A stretch of DNA of 64,000 nucleotides from Anaerolineaceae bacterium (GCA_016124855.1 WGMX01000023.1:1-64000), one strand, 5' to 3'; numbered from the stretch's first letter, positions 51,330 through 60,171 are shown. A program made the numbers and translations. Notes: generated by a model from the letters alone, not told the origin.

Positions 51330-51360
51330 AGAGAGGCAGCACTTGCCTCTCTTTTATTTT
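51330..51360. terminator. Bidirectional terminator between convergent genes
   Basis: A 9-bp stem AGAGAGGCA (51330-51338) with TGCCTCTCT (51344-51352), a tight loop, and TTTTATTTTT after it on the plus strand. It separates the sensor-like membrane protein and the phosphatase gene. Confidence 0.75.
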
Positions 51361-51363
51361 TGC

Positions 51364-52296
51364 TTATAAAGTGATGACCAACACCGAAATATCATCGGGA
51401 TTTCGGCGCTGATTGTTACGATCCTCAGAACGTTTGAGGGCGGCTTCGCCAAGCTTATCGGCCGCGGTATCGGGCGCATTTAAGGCCGCTGCTATCTCAT
51501 CGTCGCTCATATTTTTGTACAGACCATCGGAGCAGAAGAAGACTGAGTCCTGCGAACCTACTTCGATGCGTGAGATTTGCGGTTTAGGCGAGGTGGGGTC
51601 GATTCCTAAGGCGTTTAGGACAATATTGGCGGGAAGAATACCCAGAGCACTATTACCGACAATGAACCAGCGCCACGCGATATATAACTCGAAGGGCTGT
51701 CCGTTAATCAGGATGCTGCCATCGACTTTTGGTGGATTCACACCGTCGTAGCTGTTGAGAACGTCGGTGACGCGAGAGCCATCTTCGGCGCTAATCAGTC
51801 CTTGTGACACCATGAATTCGATGTTGTCTTCGTCATAACAAAGCTGGATGAGTTCTTCGTCGCTGTAAAGATAGGCGCGGGTATCGCCTACTTGTACGCA
51901 TAATAAGCGCTGGCTGGTTTCGCAAAGCATCCCAACGGTTAAGACAGCCCCAACACGGTGGTTGACGGGCAGGCTTTCGTTCTTATTGAGTTCGTTGTAG
52001 AGGCGTTCGTTGGCGACCCGAATGGCTTCGACGACTAATTTTTCTGCTTCGCCGCCGGGTGACCCATCAACTGTTGGAGGAACTTTGCCGAGTTGATCAG
52101 CAAGCGCTTGTGCAATAAAGGTTGAGGCATCATGCCCTGTTAACACTTGTCCATTGGCAAGCTGATGCTGATGCCCGCCCATGCCATCAATAACCGCAAA
52201 AACAGGCGCAAATCCTTCGTTTTGAAGGACAAGCAGTGCATCCTCGTTGCGCTCGGGATGTTCGATGGATGCGTGGGTATATTGATGAACGATCAT
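51364..52296 (-). CDS. PP2C-family Ser/Thr protein phosphatase
   Basis: Metal-dependent phosphatase of 310 residues that reverses Ser/Thr phosphorylation. Motifs in order: RNEDALLVL (Asp19), FAVIDGMGGHQ (Asp37), VQVGDTRAYLY, FFCSDGLYKNMSDDEI and NPDDISVLVI, the usual PP2C acidic residues for two metals. No TM. Its start overlaps the zinc-ribbon gene stop by 4 bp. It is the last gene of the operon with FHA protein, kinase and VWA protein, and the natural antagonist of the kinase. Confidence 0.93.
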   Translation of the reverse strand: MIVHQYTHASIEHPERNEDALLVLQNEGFAPVFAVIDGMGGHQHQLANGQVLTGHDASTFIAQALADQLGKVPPTVDGSPGGEAEKLVVEAIRVANERLYNELNKNESLPVNHRVGAVLTVGMLCETSQRLLCVQVGDTRAYLYSDEELIQLCYDEDNIEFMVSQGLISAEDGSRVTDVLNSYDGVNPPKVDGSILINGQPFELYIAWRWFIVGNSALGILPANIVLNALGIDPTSPKPQISRIEVGSQDSVFFCSDGLYKNMSDDEIAAALNAPDTAADKLGEAALKRSEDRNNQRRNPDDISVLVITL

Positions 52297-52841
52297 GTGT
52301 CATCCTTTTTAGTCATTTGGTAGAGCATACGCACGAATACGTTGGAGTGGTAAGACGTCCCCTGACGCAGCTTATTCAGTTCTTCATCGGTAATATAGGG
52401 TGCCGGTTCCCCTTTTAGGTCAGGTGGCAACTTGACAGGTGGCGGTTGAGCAGGTTTTTGCGTAATCGCGGGCTGTGGCATTTGCACGATGGGGGGTGCA
52501 GTAGGCGACGCTTTATCAACCTCGAAACGGTAGCCACATTGGCTGCAAACCTTAGCATTGGGCCTCCGTTTTGATCCACATTTTGGACACCATTTCGCTT
52601 TTGTGGATGACACGGGGCGCATGGGGGCTTTTTGGACTTGGAAAGTATGCCCGCATTGACTGCATACTTTTGCGCGTAGACGATTTTCATAGCCACATTC
52701 CGGACAGCGCTTACGTAAGACTCCGGTCGCACGAACGAGGGTGAATGAACGTCCACATTCGGTGCAAATTTTGGCGCTTGCACGGTTAGAATGCCCACAA
52801 TAGGAACAACTTTTACGGTCAGAGGGTGTGTTTTCGATCAT
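52293..52841 (-). CDS. Triple zinc-ribbon protein
   Basis: 182 residues with three tandem zinc ribbons in the N-terminal two thirds: CSYCGHSNRASAKICTECG, CPECGYENRLRAKVCSQCG and CPKCGSKRRPNAKVCSQCG. Each is a CxxC-x(11-14)-CxxC module. A Pro-rich linker and a charged tail follow. No catalytic domain is visible. The same kind of ribbon forms the N-termini of the kinase and FHA proteins of this operon, so it may be an interaction adaptor. The phosphatase start overlaps its stop by 4 bp. Confidence 0.87.
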   Translation of the reverse strand: MIENTPSDRKSCSYCGHSNRASAKICTECGRSFTLVRATGVLRKRCPECGYENRLRAKVCSQCGHTFQVQKAPMRPVSSTKAKWCPKCGSKRRPNAKVCSQCGYRFEVDKASPTAPPIVQMPQPAITQKPAQPPPVKLPPDLKGEPAPYITDEELNKLRQGTSYHSNVFVRMLYQMTKKDDT

Positions 52842-52883
52842 AGGTTGATTAATTAAATGACTATCGAGATCAGAAATAAGTGA

Positions 52884-52905
52884 GGGCGAACCGCTTGGCT
52901 CGCCC
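52884..52905 (-). promoter_or_regulatory. Stem-loop between VWA and zinc-ribbon genes
   Basis: GGGCGA (52884-52889) with TCGCCC (52900-52905) in the 102-bp gap. On the minus strand there is no clean T-run after it; it may tune the expression of the downstream pair. Confidence 0.4.
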
Positions 52906-52943
52906 CTTTATCATTCTACTCTATTCTGGAACTGCGTACCCGT

Positions 52944-54191
52944 TTAGGGCTGATCTTCGTCGGTCAAACTGACGGTTGATGTGCCGAGTGCCGCTGTTTT
53001 ACGAGCAAGTTCACTGCCTTTGCCGGTTGCTTCTAAGACCTCGGTCATGGCGCGGTTGCCGGCAGCCTGCGCGATTTCGAGGGCTTCGGTACGGTGACGT
53101 TCGGCAGTGACTTTATCACCGGCGTTGAGGGCTTCGGTCATGGCTTGGGTAGCGCGTGCCAACTCCCCTTGACCCAGATAACCGGCTACGACCGGATTAA
53201 CCGCTTGATGTTTAGCGGCATCGTTGGTTTGTTCCAAAATCATCCAATTGGATTGGTCACCTTTTTCCTCGACACGCTGACCGCCACTGACGTAGACAAC
53301 CGAAGGTTTGAGGGCGACAACACGCGCGCCTACGCTGGCAAGTTCAATGTGAACGACGAAATCACGGTGATCTTTGGCAGACATGGGCGGAACGGGTACA
53401 ACCCATGTGTGTCCGTCCCCTTGTGGCGCGGCTTCACCTTTGACCCAATCAGGATAGGCCTGCGAGAGCGATAAGATGTTTGCGCCGGTTGGTGTCCATA
53501 GCTGTAAGGCGACATCACTGGCAACGGTTTTGGCCATGCGTGTAACCAAACCGTTGAATTCGTCGCGCAAATCTTCAGGATTGGGTACGGCTTTGGGCAT
53601 CCAACCCTGCGTAATCTGTGCCATTTTGACGAGTACTTCGGGTGTCCAGTCTTGCCCGTAACCGTAGGCGCAGAGGTGCATGTGGAGGTCACTGGCCTGT
53701 TTGACAGCCGCCGCTAGCGCACTTTCCGGTTCGGTGTTTTGTCCGTCGGTCAGAAAGATGCCATAACGTGAGACATTTCCAGCGACGCTTGACTGTGACT
53801 TGATGGCCTGCATGATGCCAAGCGACATGGATGTGCCACCAAAAATCTTGAGCATCCGCATGGTGTTACGGAACTGATCAACCAAGCGTTCGCGGTTCAT
53901 ACCGGGCTGCAATTGGGTGACGGGCAGCACTTCATTGACCGCTGAGTCAAATACAACGATATTGAACATGATGCCATCAGGCATATTGCGAATCAGATCT
54001 TCAGTGGTGGCGATCATGCTGTTGAACTTCGCGCCCTGCATCGACCCCGACACATCACATATCAGGGAGATGATTGTGTCCTGAGTTTGCTCCACCATTT
54101 CATTGGCGGTTACGGATATGACCCCCCATACCGAGTTTGCTATCGGGCTGATGAACGGGTTGTAATAGGTCTTGAATTGAAAGGCAGGCAT
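52944..54191 (-). CDS. VWA-domain protein
   Basis: 415 residues with a von Willebrand A domain at about 35-215. The MIDAS motif is ISLICDVSGSMQGAK (D-x-S-x-S), and GGTSMSLGIMQA and GIFLTDGQNTEP supply the other metal ligands. A beta-rich segment and a helical C-terminus (about 330-415) follow. No signal peptide or TM. VWA proteins mediate metal-dependent protein contacts. Here the gene lies between the kinase and the zinc-ribbon/PP2C genes, so it probably acts as a scaffold or substrate of the phospho-signalling system. Confidence 0.92.
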   Translation of the reverse strand: MPAFQFKTYYNPFISPIANSVWGVISVTANEMVEQTQDTIISLICDVSGSMQGAKFNSMIATTEDLIRNMPDGIMFNIVVFDSAVNEVLPVTQLQPGMNRERLVDQFRNTMRMLKIFGGTSMSLGIMQAIKSQSSVAGNVSRYGIFLTDGQNTEPESALAAAVKQASDLHMHLCAYGYGQDWTPEVLVKMAQITQGWMPKAVPNPEDLRDEFNGLVTRMAKTVASDVALQLWTPTGANILSLSQAYPDWVKGEAAPQGDGHTWVVPVPPMSAKDHRDFVVHIELASVGARVVALKPSVVYVSGGQRVEEKGDQSNWMILEQTNDAAKHQAVNPVVAGYLGQGELARATQAMTEALNAGDKVTAERHRTEALEIAQAAGNRAMTEVLEATGKGSELARKTAALGTSTVSLTDEDQP

Positions 54192-54223
54192 AATTCGTTC
54201 CTCTACAGATTAATGCAAAGCTG

Positions 54224-56359
54224 CTACACAAGCGACCATGAACGCGCGCTCATGATGCGGTTAGTGATAATATCTTCACGATCCGCATCTTCATCCCGCG
54301 CCAGATAATCTCGCCATGCACGTTCGTTTTCCCGCGAGAGATCGGACATAGACTTCACGGGATTATCGGGCCAGTTGACAGCAGGGATTTTGTCCTGTTT
54401 CTGGGCGACCTTATAGGCGGTGAAATAGAACTCGCCAACCAGCCGGTAGAAGGCACGGGACTCGACGCCATTTTCTTGGAGGACATCAATCGCGCGGGCG
54501 GCCTGTTCCAGACTTTCCGGTGTGCCGTTTAAGGCGCGTTCATTATAAAGGGCGATCAAATCCATCATGACTTCGTTGTAGCTGGTGTTACGGCTGCTGA
54601 CCGATTCAAGTACTTTGATGGCTTCTTCAAGCTGCTTGTTGGAAAGGTAGGCGCGGCTCGCACCGAGGTATGCCTGACCAACACTTGGTCGTGCTTGAAT
54701 GATGGAGCGGTATTCCGCGATGGCCTGTAAGATATTACCGCTGCGGCGATAGAGATCAGCCAAGAGCAAACGCCCACGATGATCGCCGGGTTTGAGCGCC
54801 ATAAGCTGCTGATAGGTTTCGGCAGCTTTTTCGAACTGTCCCTGATTTTCGAGCAGTTGACCTTCCGCCAGCAGCATTTCCCATTTGATTTGCGGGTCAG
54901 ACATTTTACGGGCTTGGTCGAGATCGGCTGCCGCATCGGTCAAGTTACCGCCTTGATTGCGAACCAGCGCACGAAGTACATATGCTGCCGCACCACCACC
55001 GTTGTTGATGGCCTGATTAGCGAGTAACAGGGCGCGGGTTAAGTCACGCTGGTGATAGGCTTCTTGCGCCGAGAGCAAAATTGTGGAAGCCGGATTGGTC
55101 GCTGGTACTTCGGGCAGTTCGATTTTGGCTGTACCTGTGAGTAAACCTGTAGCGGTCGCAGCACGCATCGTTTCCAACGTAACCCCCTGAAAATTCGCTT
55201 TGGTGCGGTGACGGGCAAGCGCGGCGGCATCCGGCTTTTGGCCTTTGACATAACCCATTACGCCATCAATTTCAGCCATAATGGCATCCACATTTTGTGG
55301 ACGATCTTCCCGTTCAGGCGCGGTGAGCAGCTCGACCAGATAGCGCAAAGAGACATCGTACTGCGTCCACGGGAATTGGTCGGCTGGCGTAAGTGTGTAA
55401 CGATACTGTTCGGTATGAACTTCTGCCATGCCAATCAGTTCGGCGATGGTACGACCGATGGTGAAGTAATCATCTCGCCAATCCGGGTGAGCGGCCTGTG
55501 GTGAATGATAACCGGGTGTACCACGTGCGGGCTTCGGCGGAACATCAGGGTCATAACGATAAGCTGTACCAAAATCCAAGAGTACTTCAATTTGATCGCC
55601 GTTGGAAAGCGTCATTGATTTGACGTTCGACGGCTTGAAGTCGCAGTAAATAATTGGCGGATTCAAGCCATGTAGATACTTAAAGGCCGGAAGCAAACCT
55701 TTAACGCGCGTCAATGCTTGCTCGGCAGACATGGGCAGCACGAGCTTGCGGTTTACCGGTTCTTCGATTTCATCCGCCCAACTGGGGCCGGATACAAATT
55801 CCATAACATAACAGAGTTCGGTTTCGACGGTAAAGAAGTCGATAACGGCGATGATGTTGGGATGGCGAACGTTGATGAGGAATTCGGCTTCCTTACGCAG
55901 TTCATCCCGCAGGGTATCATCTTGTGTGACGATGGTTTTGATGACCACATACTTATTGAGATGGCGATCAAAGGCTTTCCATGCGCGACCCATGCCGCCT
56001 TCACCGAGGACGCCCTCGAGGCCATATCGGTCTGCGATAACGAGGCCGGGGCGTAAGATGCTGCCGGCAAGCGGGGCTTGTTCAACGACAGCCGGTTTGG
56101 TTGTGTCACGCGGGAGTTTCTTGCCGCAGTTGGGACAGTGCCTCGCGTTGGGACGCAGAGCAGCACCGCAGAATGGGCAGATCAGTTTGTCACCGGTGTT
56201 TTTGCTTAATTCACCTGTAGCCATAAGCTGCGCGGCAGTCACTGGTTTGAGGGCTTGGGTGGTCAGTTCAAGCCCGCACTCATCACAGAAACCGCTTTCA
56301 GTGCTGGTTAACTGGCCGCAGTGCGGGCATGTGATTTTTGATGCAATATTAGCATTCAT
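54224..56359 (-). CDS. Ser/Thr protein kinase with N-terminal zinc ribbons and C-terminal TPRs
   Basis: 711 residues, no TM. Zinc ribbons are at 11-29 (CPHCGQ..CDEC) and 61-79 (CPFCGA..CPNC). The Hanks-type kinase domain is at 112-365: VLGEGGMGRAWKA, Lys141 (VVIKTIV), catalytic loop IIYCDFKPSNV (Asp240, Lys242, Asn245), and DFG at 262. The canonical HRD is YCD, so it belongs to the non-RD group and may not need activation-loop phosphorylation. TPR repeats follow at about 415-690 (TRALLLANQAINNGGG, FEKAAETYQQLMALKPGDHR). The operon has an FHA reader upstream and a PP2C eraser downstream. Confidence 0.93.
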   Translation of the reverse strand: MNANIASKITCPHCGQLTSTESGFCDECGLELTTQALKPVTAAQLMATGELSKNTGDKLICPFCGAALRPNARHCPNCGKKLPRDTTKPAVVEQAPLAGSILRPGLVIADRYGLEGVLGEGGMGRAWKAFDRHLNKYVVIKTIVTQDDTLRDELRKEAEFLINVRHPNIIAVIDFFTVETELCYVMEFVSGPSWADEIEEPVNRKLVLPMSAEQALTRVKGLLPAFKYLHGLNPPIIYCDFKPSNVKSMTLSNGDQIEVLLDFGTAYRYDPDVPPKPARGTPGYHSPQAAHPDWRDDYFTIGRTIAELIGMAEVHTEQYRYTLTPADQFPWTQYDVSLRYLVELLTAPEREDRPQNVDAIMAEIDGVMGYVKGQKPDAAALARHRTKANFQGVTLETMRAATATGLLTGTAKIELPEVPATNPASTILLSAQEAYHQRDLTRALLLANQAINNGGGAAAYVLRALVRNQGGNLTDAAADLDQARKMSDPQIKWEMLLAEGQLLENQGQFEKAAETYQQLMALKPGDHRGRLLLADLYRRSGNILQAIAEYRSIIQARPSVGQAYLGASRAYLSNKQLEEAIKVLESVSSRNTSYNEVMMDLIALYNERALNGTPESLEQAARAIDVLQENGVESRAFYRLVGEFYFTAYKVAQKQDKIPAVNWPDNPVKSMSDLSRENERAWRDYLARDEDADREDIITNRIMSARSWSLV

Positions 56360-56369
56360 AGGATTTACT

Positions 56370-56867
56370 TTAGCTTTCGTGGAACGTCAATTCGACTTTG
56401 CCGAAGCGAACGATGTCCCCTTCTTTGAGTGGTTCAGCTTGCCCCGATGCCAACTTGATCTGGTTGACATAAGTGTGATTGGAACTTCCCAAATCTTCGA
56501 CGTAATAGACATCTTTGATTTTGGTAATTTGGGCATGGCGATGGCTGACATATTTGCCTTCGGGGTAGCCCTCAAGATCAATTTGCAGCGACGCATCTTC
56601 GCGACCGACGATGGCGACATCACCCAGACGGAATATCGAACCGGTGCTGTTCAAGAGCAGGCGTGGCCCGCTATAAGGAACTGGCGCAGGCGATGCAGAA
56701 GGTGTCAGTGTTTGAGGTTCAGGCGCTGGAATTTCATCCTCATCAGCCGCGCGAACGCTCACTTGCGCGGAAACAGGCTGACCTTGATTGGCCTCCAACT
56801 CGAAACCACATTCTTCGCAAAAACGGGAACCTGCTTCGTTCCAGTGCTTACAATTTGGACATTGCAT
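56370..56867 (-). CDS. Zinc-ribbon plus FHA-domain protein
   Basis: 165 residues: a zinc ribbon at 3-18 (CPNCKHWNEAGSRFCEEC), a low-complexity linker, and an FHA domain at about 70-165. The FHA domain shows FRLGDVAIVGREDASLQIDL, the conserved SHRHAQI and GSSNHTYVN motifs, and GDIVRFGKVELTF. FHA domains bind phosphothreonine, so this is the likely reader of the kinase encoded 10 bp downstream. It is the first gene of the operon; a terminator-like hairpin stands 54 nt upstream of its start. Confidence 0.93.
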   Translation of the reverse strand: MQCPNCKHWNEAGSRFCEECGFELEANQGQPVSAQVSVRAADEDEIPAPEPQTLTPSASPAPVPYSGPRLLLNSTGSIFRLGDVAIVGREDASLQIDLEGYPEGKYVSHRHAQITKIKDVYYVEDLGSSNHTYVNQIKLASGQAEPLKEGDIVRFGKVELTFHES

Positions 56868-56914
56868 GTTGTTATTTCTCCCTCACAAAGACAAAGTTTA
56901 GCACCAGAATGCCT

Positions 56915-56940
56915 TAAAAAATCCCCTAAGCACTGGGGAT
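56915..56940 (-). terminator. Leader terminator (attenuator candidate) before the FHA-kinase operon
   Basis: On the minus strand ATCCCC (56940-56935) pairs with GGGGAT (56926-56921) and is followed by TTTTTTAAG, a textbook intrinsic terminator. It stands upstream of the FHA start (56867) with no gene feeding into it, since the divergent gene starts at 57217. It would therefore cut the operon's own leader or end a small RNA from 56941-57190. The remainder of this gap shows nothing definite. Confidence 0.6.
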
Positions 56941-57216
56941 GTCTAATGAGCAAATTGTAGGAAGACGCCTATAACGATTCATAGCCTTAGGCTACAACTT
57001 ATAGGGTAATGACAAACAATACGATTTTTAACTGTTTTGGCTGAGATTTTTCTCAAACATACCCCATATATTATAGCGCAAAAGAAACAATCTTTTGTAT
57101 CAATATAATCCTGACAAAGCGGTTCGAATGGCAGAGAGGAAATCAAGTTTCGTACAGTTGATCTTCATGTTATGATACAACTATGAGATGAGATGCAGCT
57201 TAGGGGAGCAATCATT

Positions 57217-58263
57217 ATGCCTGCTAATGTTGACGGAATGGTGCGAGAAGGGATTAGCGCGTATCGAGCTGGTAACAAGGAAGAAGCTCGTACACTGCTC
57301 CTGCGCGCGGTTGAGATTGACCAATATAATGAGCAGGCGTGGTTATGGTTGAGCGCGGTGGTTGAAACGCCGGAAGAGCAACGAACCTGCCTTGAAAACG
57401 TGCTGACGATTAACCCCAACAGTGACCGTGCCAAACAGGGCATCGATATGTTGGATCAGAAGTTTGGAAGTAACCCAAAGGTTAGTCCAACGCAGGCCGA
57501 AGATGTTATGGCTGGAACAAGTTTTACTCCGCCACCCGTTGCAGCGCCTCCAGCACGTCCATCGAGCGACGACGAATTACCCAGCAGCATCGAATGGGGT
57601 GAACCCGCTACAGCTAGCAGCAGTGCCAGTTCAAACTATAAGGTGAACGAGCCTTCTGAAAAAGAATATGATGATTGGGTCAGTAAGCTGAATATTGGCG
57701 GCAACGCGCCCGACATAAAACCGGGGCTGCTTGACGATGTTAACAACTTAATGTCCATTACGGATGATGATGAGGACGATGAACGATTCGATGTGAACGC
57801 GGTTGACGATTTGTTTTCATCAGGGCCTTTCAGTCAAGATTTATCCACACAACAACTTCCAAAAGCAGAGCCAACCAAACCACAAAGTCCATTACGGCAA
57901 TCGCCTTTATCACCACAGGCCACCAACCAATCATCTGTGCCAGCAGCACCACTTCCTTCCAGCAAGGCTGCGCCGAAGCAGACTGCAAAATCGGCTGTGG
58001 ACAAAACCTTCGACCTTTTCAAAGAAGAAGAAATGGTGCGGCGCGGCGGCGCACTGGTTGATGAATCTGATTTTGACAACGCTGAAATCGAAAAATCGGA
58101 TGCTGAGGAATACTTTCAATTTATCCCGCGTGAAATAACAGGGACACGGCTGCCGGGAACAAGTGAACGTTATCCGGTGCTGGCTTTAGTTGGGTTGTTG
58201 GTCATGATCTTAGTCAATATCGGGGCAGTTGTTTTCTTTATTCAAAGAATGACAGGCGCTTAG
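57217..58263 (+). CDS. TPR-like N-terminus, acidic/Pro-rich linker, single C-terminal TM
   Basis: Function unknown. 348 residues from ATG at 57217 (GGGGAGCAATCATT upstream; the 57193 ATG overlaps that site). Residues 1-75 form a tetratricopeptide-like unit (AYRAGNKEEARTLLLRAVEI, QAWLWLSAVVETPEEQRTCL). The long middle part is acidic and Pro/Ser-rich, probably disordered. A single TM is at about 322-342 (YPVLALVGLLVMILVNIGAV), so the protein is tail-anchored with its TPR in the cytosol. It is divergent from the FHA-kinase operon. Similar proteins occur in Chloroflexota next to kinases; a substrate or scaffold role is only a guess. Confidence 0.82.
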   Translation: MPANVDGMVREGISAYRAGNKEEARTLLLRAVEIDQYNEQAWLWLSAVVETPEEQRTCLENVLTINPNSDRAKQGIDMLDQKFGSNPKVSPTQAEDVMAGTSFTPPPVAAPPARPSSDDELPSSIEWGEPATASSSASSNYKVNEPSEKEYDDWVSKLNIGGNAPDIKPGLLDDVNNLMSITDDDEDDERFDVNAVDDLFSSGPFSQDLSTQQLPKAEPTKPQSPLRQSPLSPQATNQSSVPAAPLPSSKAAPKQTAKSAVDKTFDLFKEEEMVRRGGALVDESDFDNAEIEKSDAEEYFQFIPREITGTRLPGTSERYPVLALVGLLVMILVNIGAVVFFIQRMTGA

Positions 58264-58359
58264 CTGATCAGTGTGGGAATTTAAGCTAGACAAATGCTTT
58301 ATACATATGATAACATTCGCAGCTAATTAACCCGACCTATAATTATTGCTAGAGGCAGT

Positions 58360-58635
58360 ATGGCTAATCATCGTTCCGCAATTAAACGTTTCCGCCAGAG
58401 TGAGAAACGACGTATCCATAACCGTATTTACCGCACCCGTGTTCGTACCCTCATCAAGAAGGCACGCGCCGAAATCAGCGCCGGTAATGACTTTGAAGCA
58501 GCGAAAGCCGCAACGATGAGCGCCGTGCGTGACCTCGACATGGCGGCGAGCCGTGGTACTATTCATCCTAAAAATGCGGCACGTCGTAAGAGTCGTCTGA
58601 TGAAGCAGTTGGCTGCACTTCAAACCAAGTCGTAA
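58360..58635 (+). CDS. rpsT: 30S ribosomal protein S20
   Basis: 91 residues, highly basic, with the S20 pattern: MANHRSAIKRFRQSEKRRIH, TRVRTLIKKARAE and the C-terminal RGTIHPKNAARRKSRLMKQL. It is a primary 16S-binding protein of the small subunit. A single gene with a -10-like TATAAT at 58338-58343, ribosome site AGAGG and a strong terminator after it. Confidence 0.97.
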   Translation: MANHRSAIKRFRQSEKRRIHNRIYRTRVRTLIKKARAEISAGNDFEAAKAATMSAVRDLDMAASRGTIHPKNAARRKSRLMKQLAALQTKS

Positions 58636-58660
58636 TTCAAACAATTTGTGTCTTGATTAC

Positions 58661-58689
58661 AAACCGACCTTTTTGGGGTCGGTTTTTTT
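58661..58689 (+). terminator. rpsT intrinsic terminator
   Basis: AAACCGACC (58661-58669) with GGTCGGTTT (58677-58685), then a run of T to 58689. Nine base pairs, 7-nt loop; also able to shield the convergent response-regulator gene. Confidence 0.88.
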
Positions 58690-58707
58690 GTTTTAGGCCA
58701 ATGTGGG

Positions 58708-59391
58708 TTAAGGCAGCGGTACGGCACTATCGATGATGGGAAGGTCAAGCCGGTAACCAACCCCACGCACTGTTTTGAGATACTGCGGATGACTGGGATC
58801 GGCCTCAATCATCTCCCGCACCCAACGGATATGGACATCTAAGGTTCGTGTATCACCGATGTAGTCGGTTTGCCAGACTTTTTCCATAAGGGTGCGGCGG
58901 TCAAGCGTGAGGCAGGGATTGGTAAAAAAGGTTTCCATCAGTAAGAGCTGTTTGGGCGTCAGCGGCGTTTCTTGACCATTTGCCATCAAGAGGCGGCGGG
59001 TGCGGTTGATGACGAAAGGGCCACAGATTAACAAATCGTCGGACTTGTCTTGAAGCAGTGACTCGATACTGTTCAGCAGGCGGCGTGGTGTAACTGGATG
59101 GAGCAGTACGACATCGGCCTGACTCTGGATACTGGCTTTCGGGCCGGGATGAAGATGGACCAGCGAAACAGATGGTAATGCCGTGCGAAGTTCTTCACAA
59201 ATGCGATCACCGGGGGTACGCATTGAAATCGCATCCAAGACCACCACGCGAACGGCGTTTTCGTGAGCCAGTGTTATGGCACGTTTGCCACTGGTGGCCG
59301 TAATCACGGGATAATGTTTAATGAGCGTGTTCGAAACTGATGCACCTGCTGAGGGCGTGCGTCCAATGAGCAAGATTCTAGCCGCTTCCAC
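58708..59391 (-). CDS. OmpR-type response regulator with degenerate receiver
   Basis: 227 residues. The C-terminal winged helix is canonical (about 135-222: TLDRRTLMEKVWQTDYIGDT, RTLDVHIRWVREMI, LKTVRGVGYRLDLP). The N-terminal receiver (1-105) keeps a possible phosphoacceptor in VVVLDAISMR, but the acidic pair at the start is replaced (LLIGRTPSAG) and the conserved Lys is a His (VLLHPVTPRR). It is therefore likely atypical, acting without normal phosphorylation. No kinase adjacent; the window's only histidine kinase is of another class. ATG/GTG start region is near 59391. Downstream is the convergent rpsT terminator. Confidence 0.87.
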   Translation of the reverse strand: MEAARILLIGRTPSAGASVSNTLIKHYPVITATSGKRAITLAHENAVRVVVLDAISMRTPGDRICEELRTALPSVSLVHLHPGPKASIQSQADVVLLHPVTPRRLLNSIESLLQDKSDDLLICGPFVINRTRRLLMANGQETPLTPKQLLLMETFFTNPCLTLDRRTLMEKVWQTDYIGDTRTLDVHIRWVREMIEADPSHPQYLKTVRGVGYRLDLPIIDSAVPLP

Positions 59392-59544
59392 CCCGCACCT
59401 CCAATTAATATAAATGGCTTTTATTCCAGATGAGCAAAAGGACGGTTATTATAGCTTTAAACCAGTTGACGTGAAACCCTTATGGCTGGTCGCTTTTGGT
59501 GATTTGCAGTTTGTCTTATTACAAAAGGCAAACATTGTTCTATT

Positions 59545-59745
59545 TATGGCAAAATTTGCATTTTTCCCGCTGAAACGACAGGCGGGAAACACGGGAGAAA
59601 CCGCTGAATTGACATTTTGTGTCGGCGGGTGGTTAGCTGATAACCGCTGAAATGGCGCAGTTGCAGCGGATCACTCCCGTAATGCCACCGCGCGCCAATA
59701 TTGGCACTGCGGCTGCGGCTGCACGGGAGACTGCCGCTGAATCGA
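59545..59745 (+). repeat. Dispersed intergenic repeat, copy 3
   Basis: Plus-strand copy with CCGCTGAA at 59567, 59601, 59644 and 59734, and the core 59601-59630 (CCGCTGAATTGACATTTTGT then GTCGGCGGG). It matches the copies at 13960-14137 and 37431-37625. It fills the gap between two minus-strand genes, upstream of the response regulator and 25 bp from the DUF5990 stop. The remaining 59392-59544 holds nothing else. Confidence 0.8.
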
Positions 59746-59769
59746 CACCACTTTTGCATCTAAAGAAAT

Positions 59770-60171
59770 TCATACCATTTTCCAACCATATAGTGGTTTG
59801 ACAGTGGCGGCGGAATCGCGGGCTTCGATGATGGCTTCAAGTGGTTTGCCACTGAGGACTTGCTCCGATGTAATGCCGCTCAGCGGTATTTTGAGGCGGC
59901 GTACCCAACCGCCAGCATCATAGGCCCAACTGAGATACAAGAAACGCGATCCTTTTGAGCCTTGCACATAATCGCCGCTGAAATCTACATCATCTCCGTT
60001 TAATCGGGGTGTGACCTCGCATTCGAAAAGGCGGGTTCCGTCCTCTAGTTTAATGCCGTCGTTTAGTATCCCTGTTTTATCTTGCAATCCGAAACGGTGG
60101 GCTGGTTCGCCGCGCCAGACATCCGGTGGAATTTGAAGGCAAATAATGTGAAGTTGAAGTGAGTCGTTCAT
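59770..60171 (-). CDS. DUF5990-like protein
   Basis: 133 residues from ATG at 60171 (an open frame continues upstream but its first 20 residues do not fit the family). The pattern LQLHIICLQIPPDVWRGEPA, RLFECEVTPRLNGDDVDF and GSKGSRFLYLSWAYDAG resembles DUF5990, small beta-rich proteins of unknown role. No signal peptide. It stands alone; there is no operon partner. Confidence 0.7.
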   Translation of the reverse strand: MNDSLQLHIICLQIPPDVWRGEPAHRFGLQDKTGILNDGIKLEDGTRLFECEVTPRLNGDDVDFSGDYVQGSKGSRFLYLSWAYDAGGWVRRLKIPLSGITSEQVLSGKPLEAIIEARDSAATVKPLYGWKMV

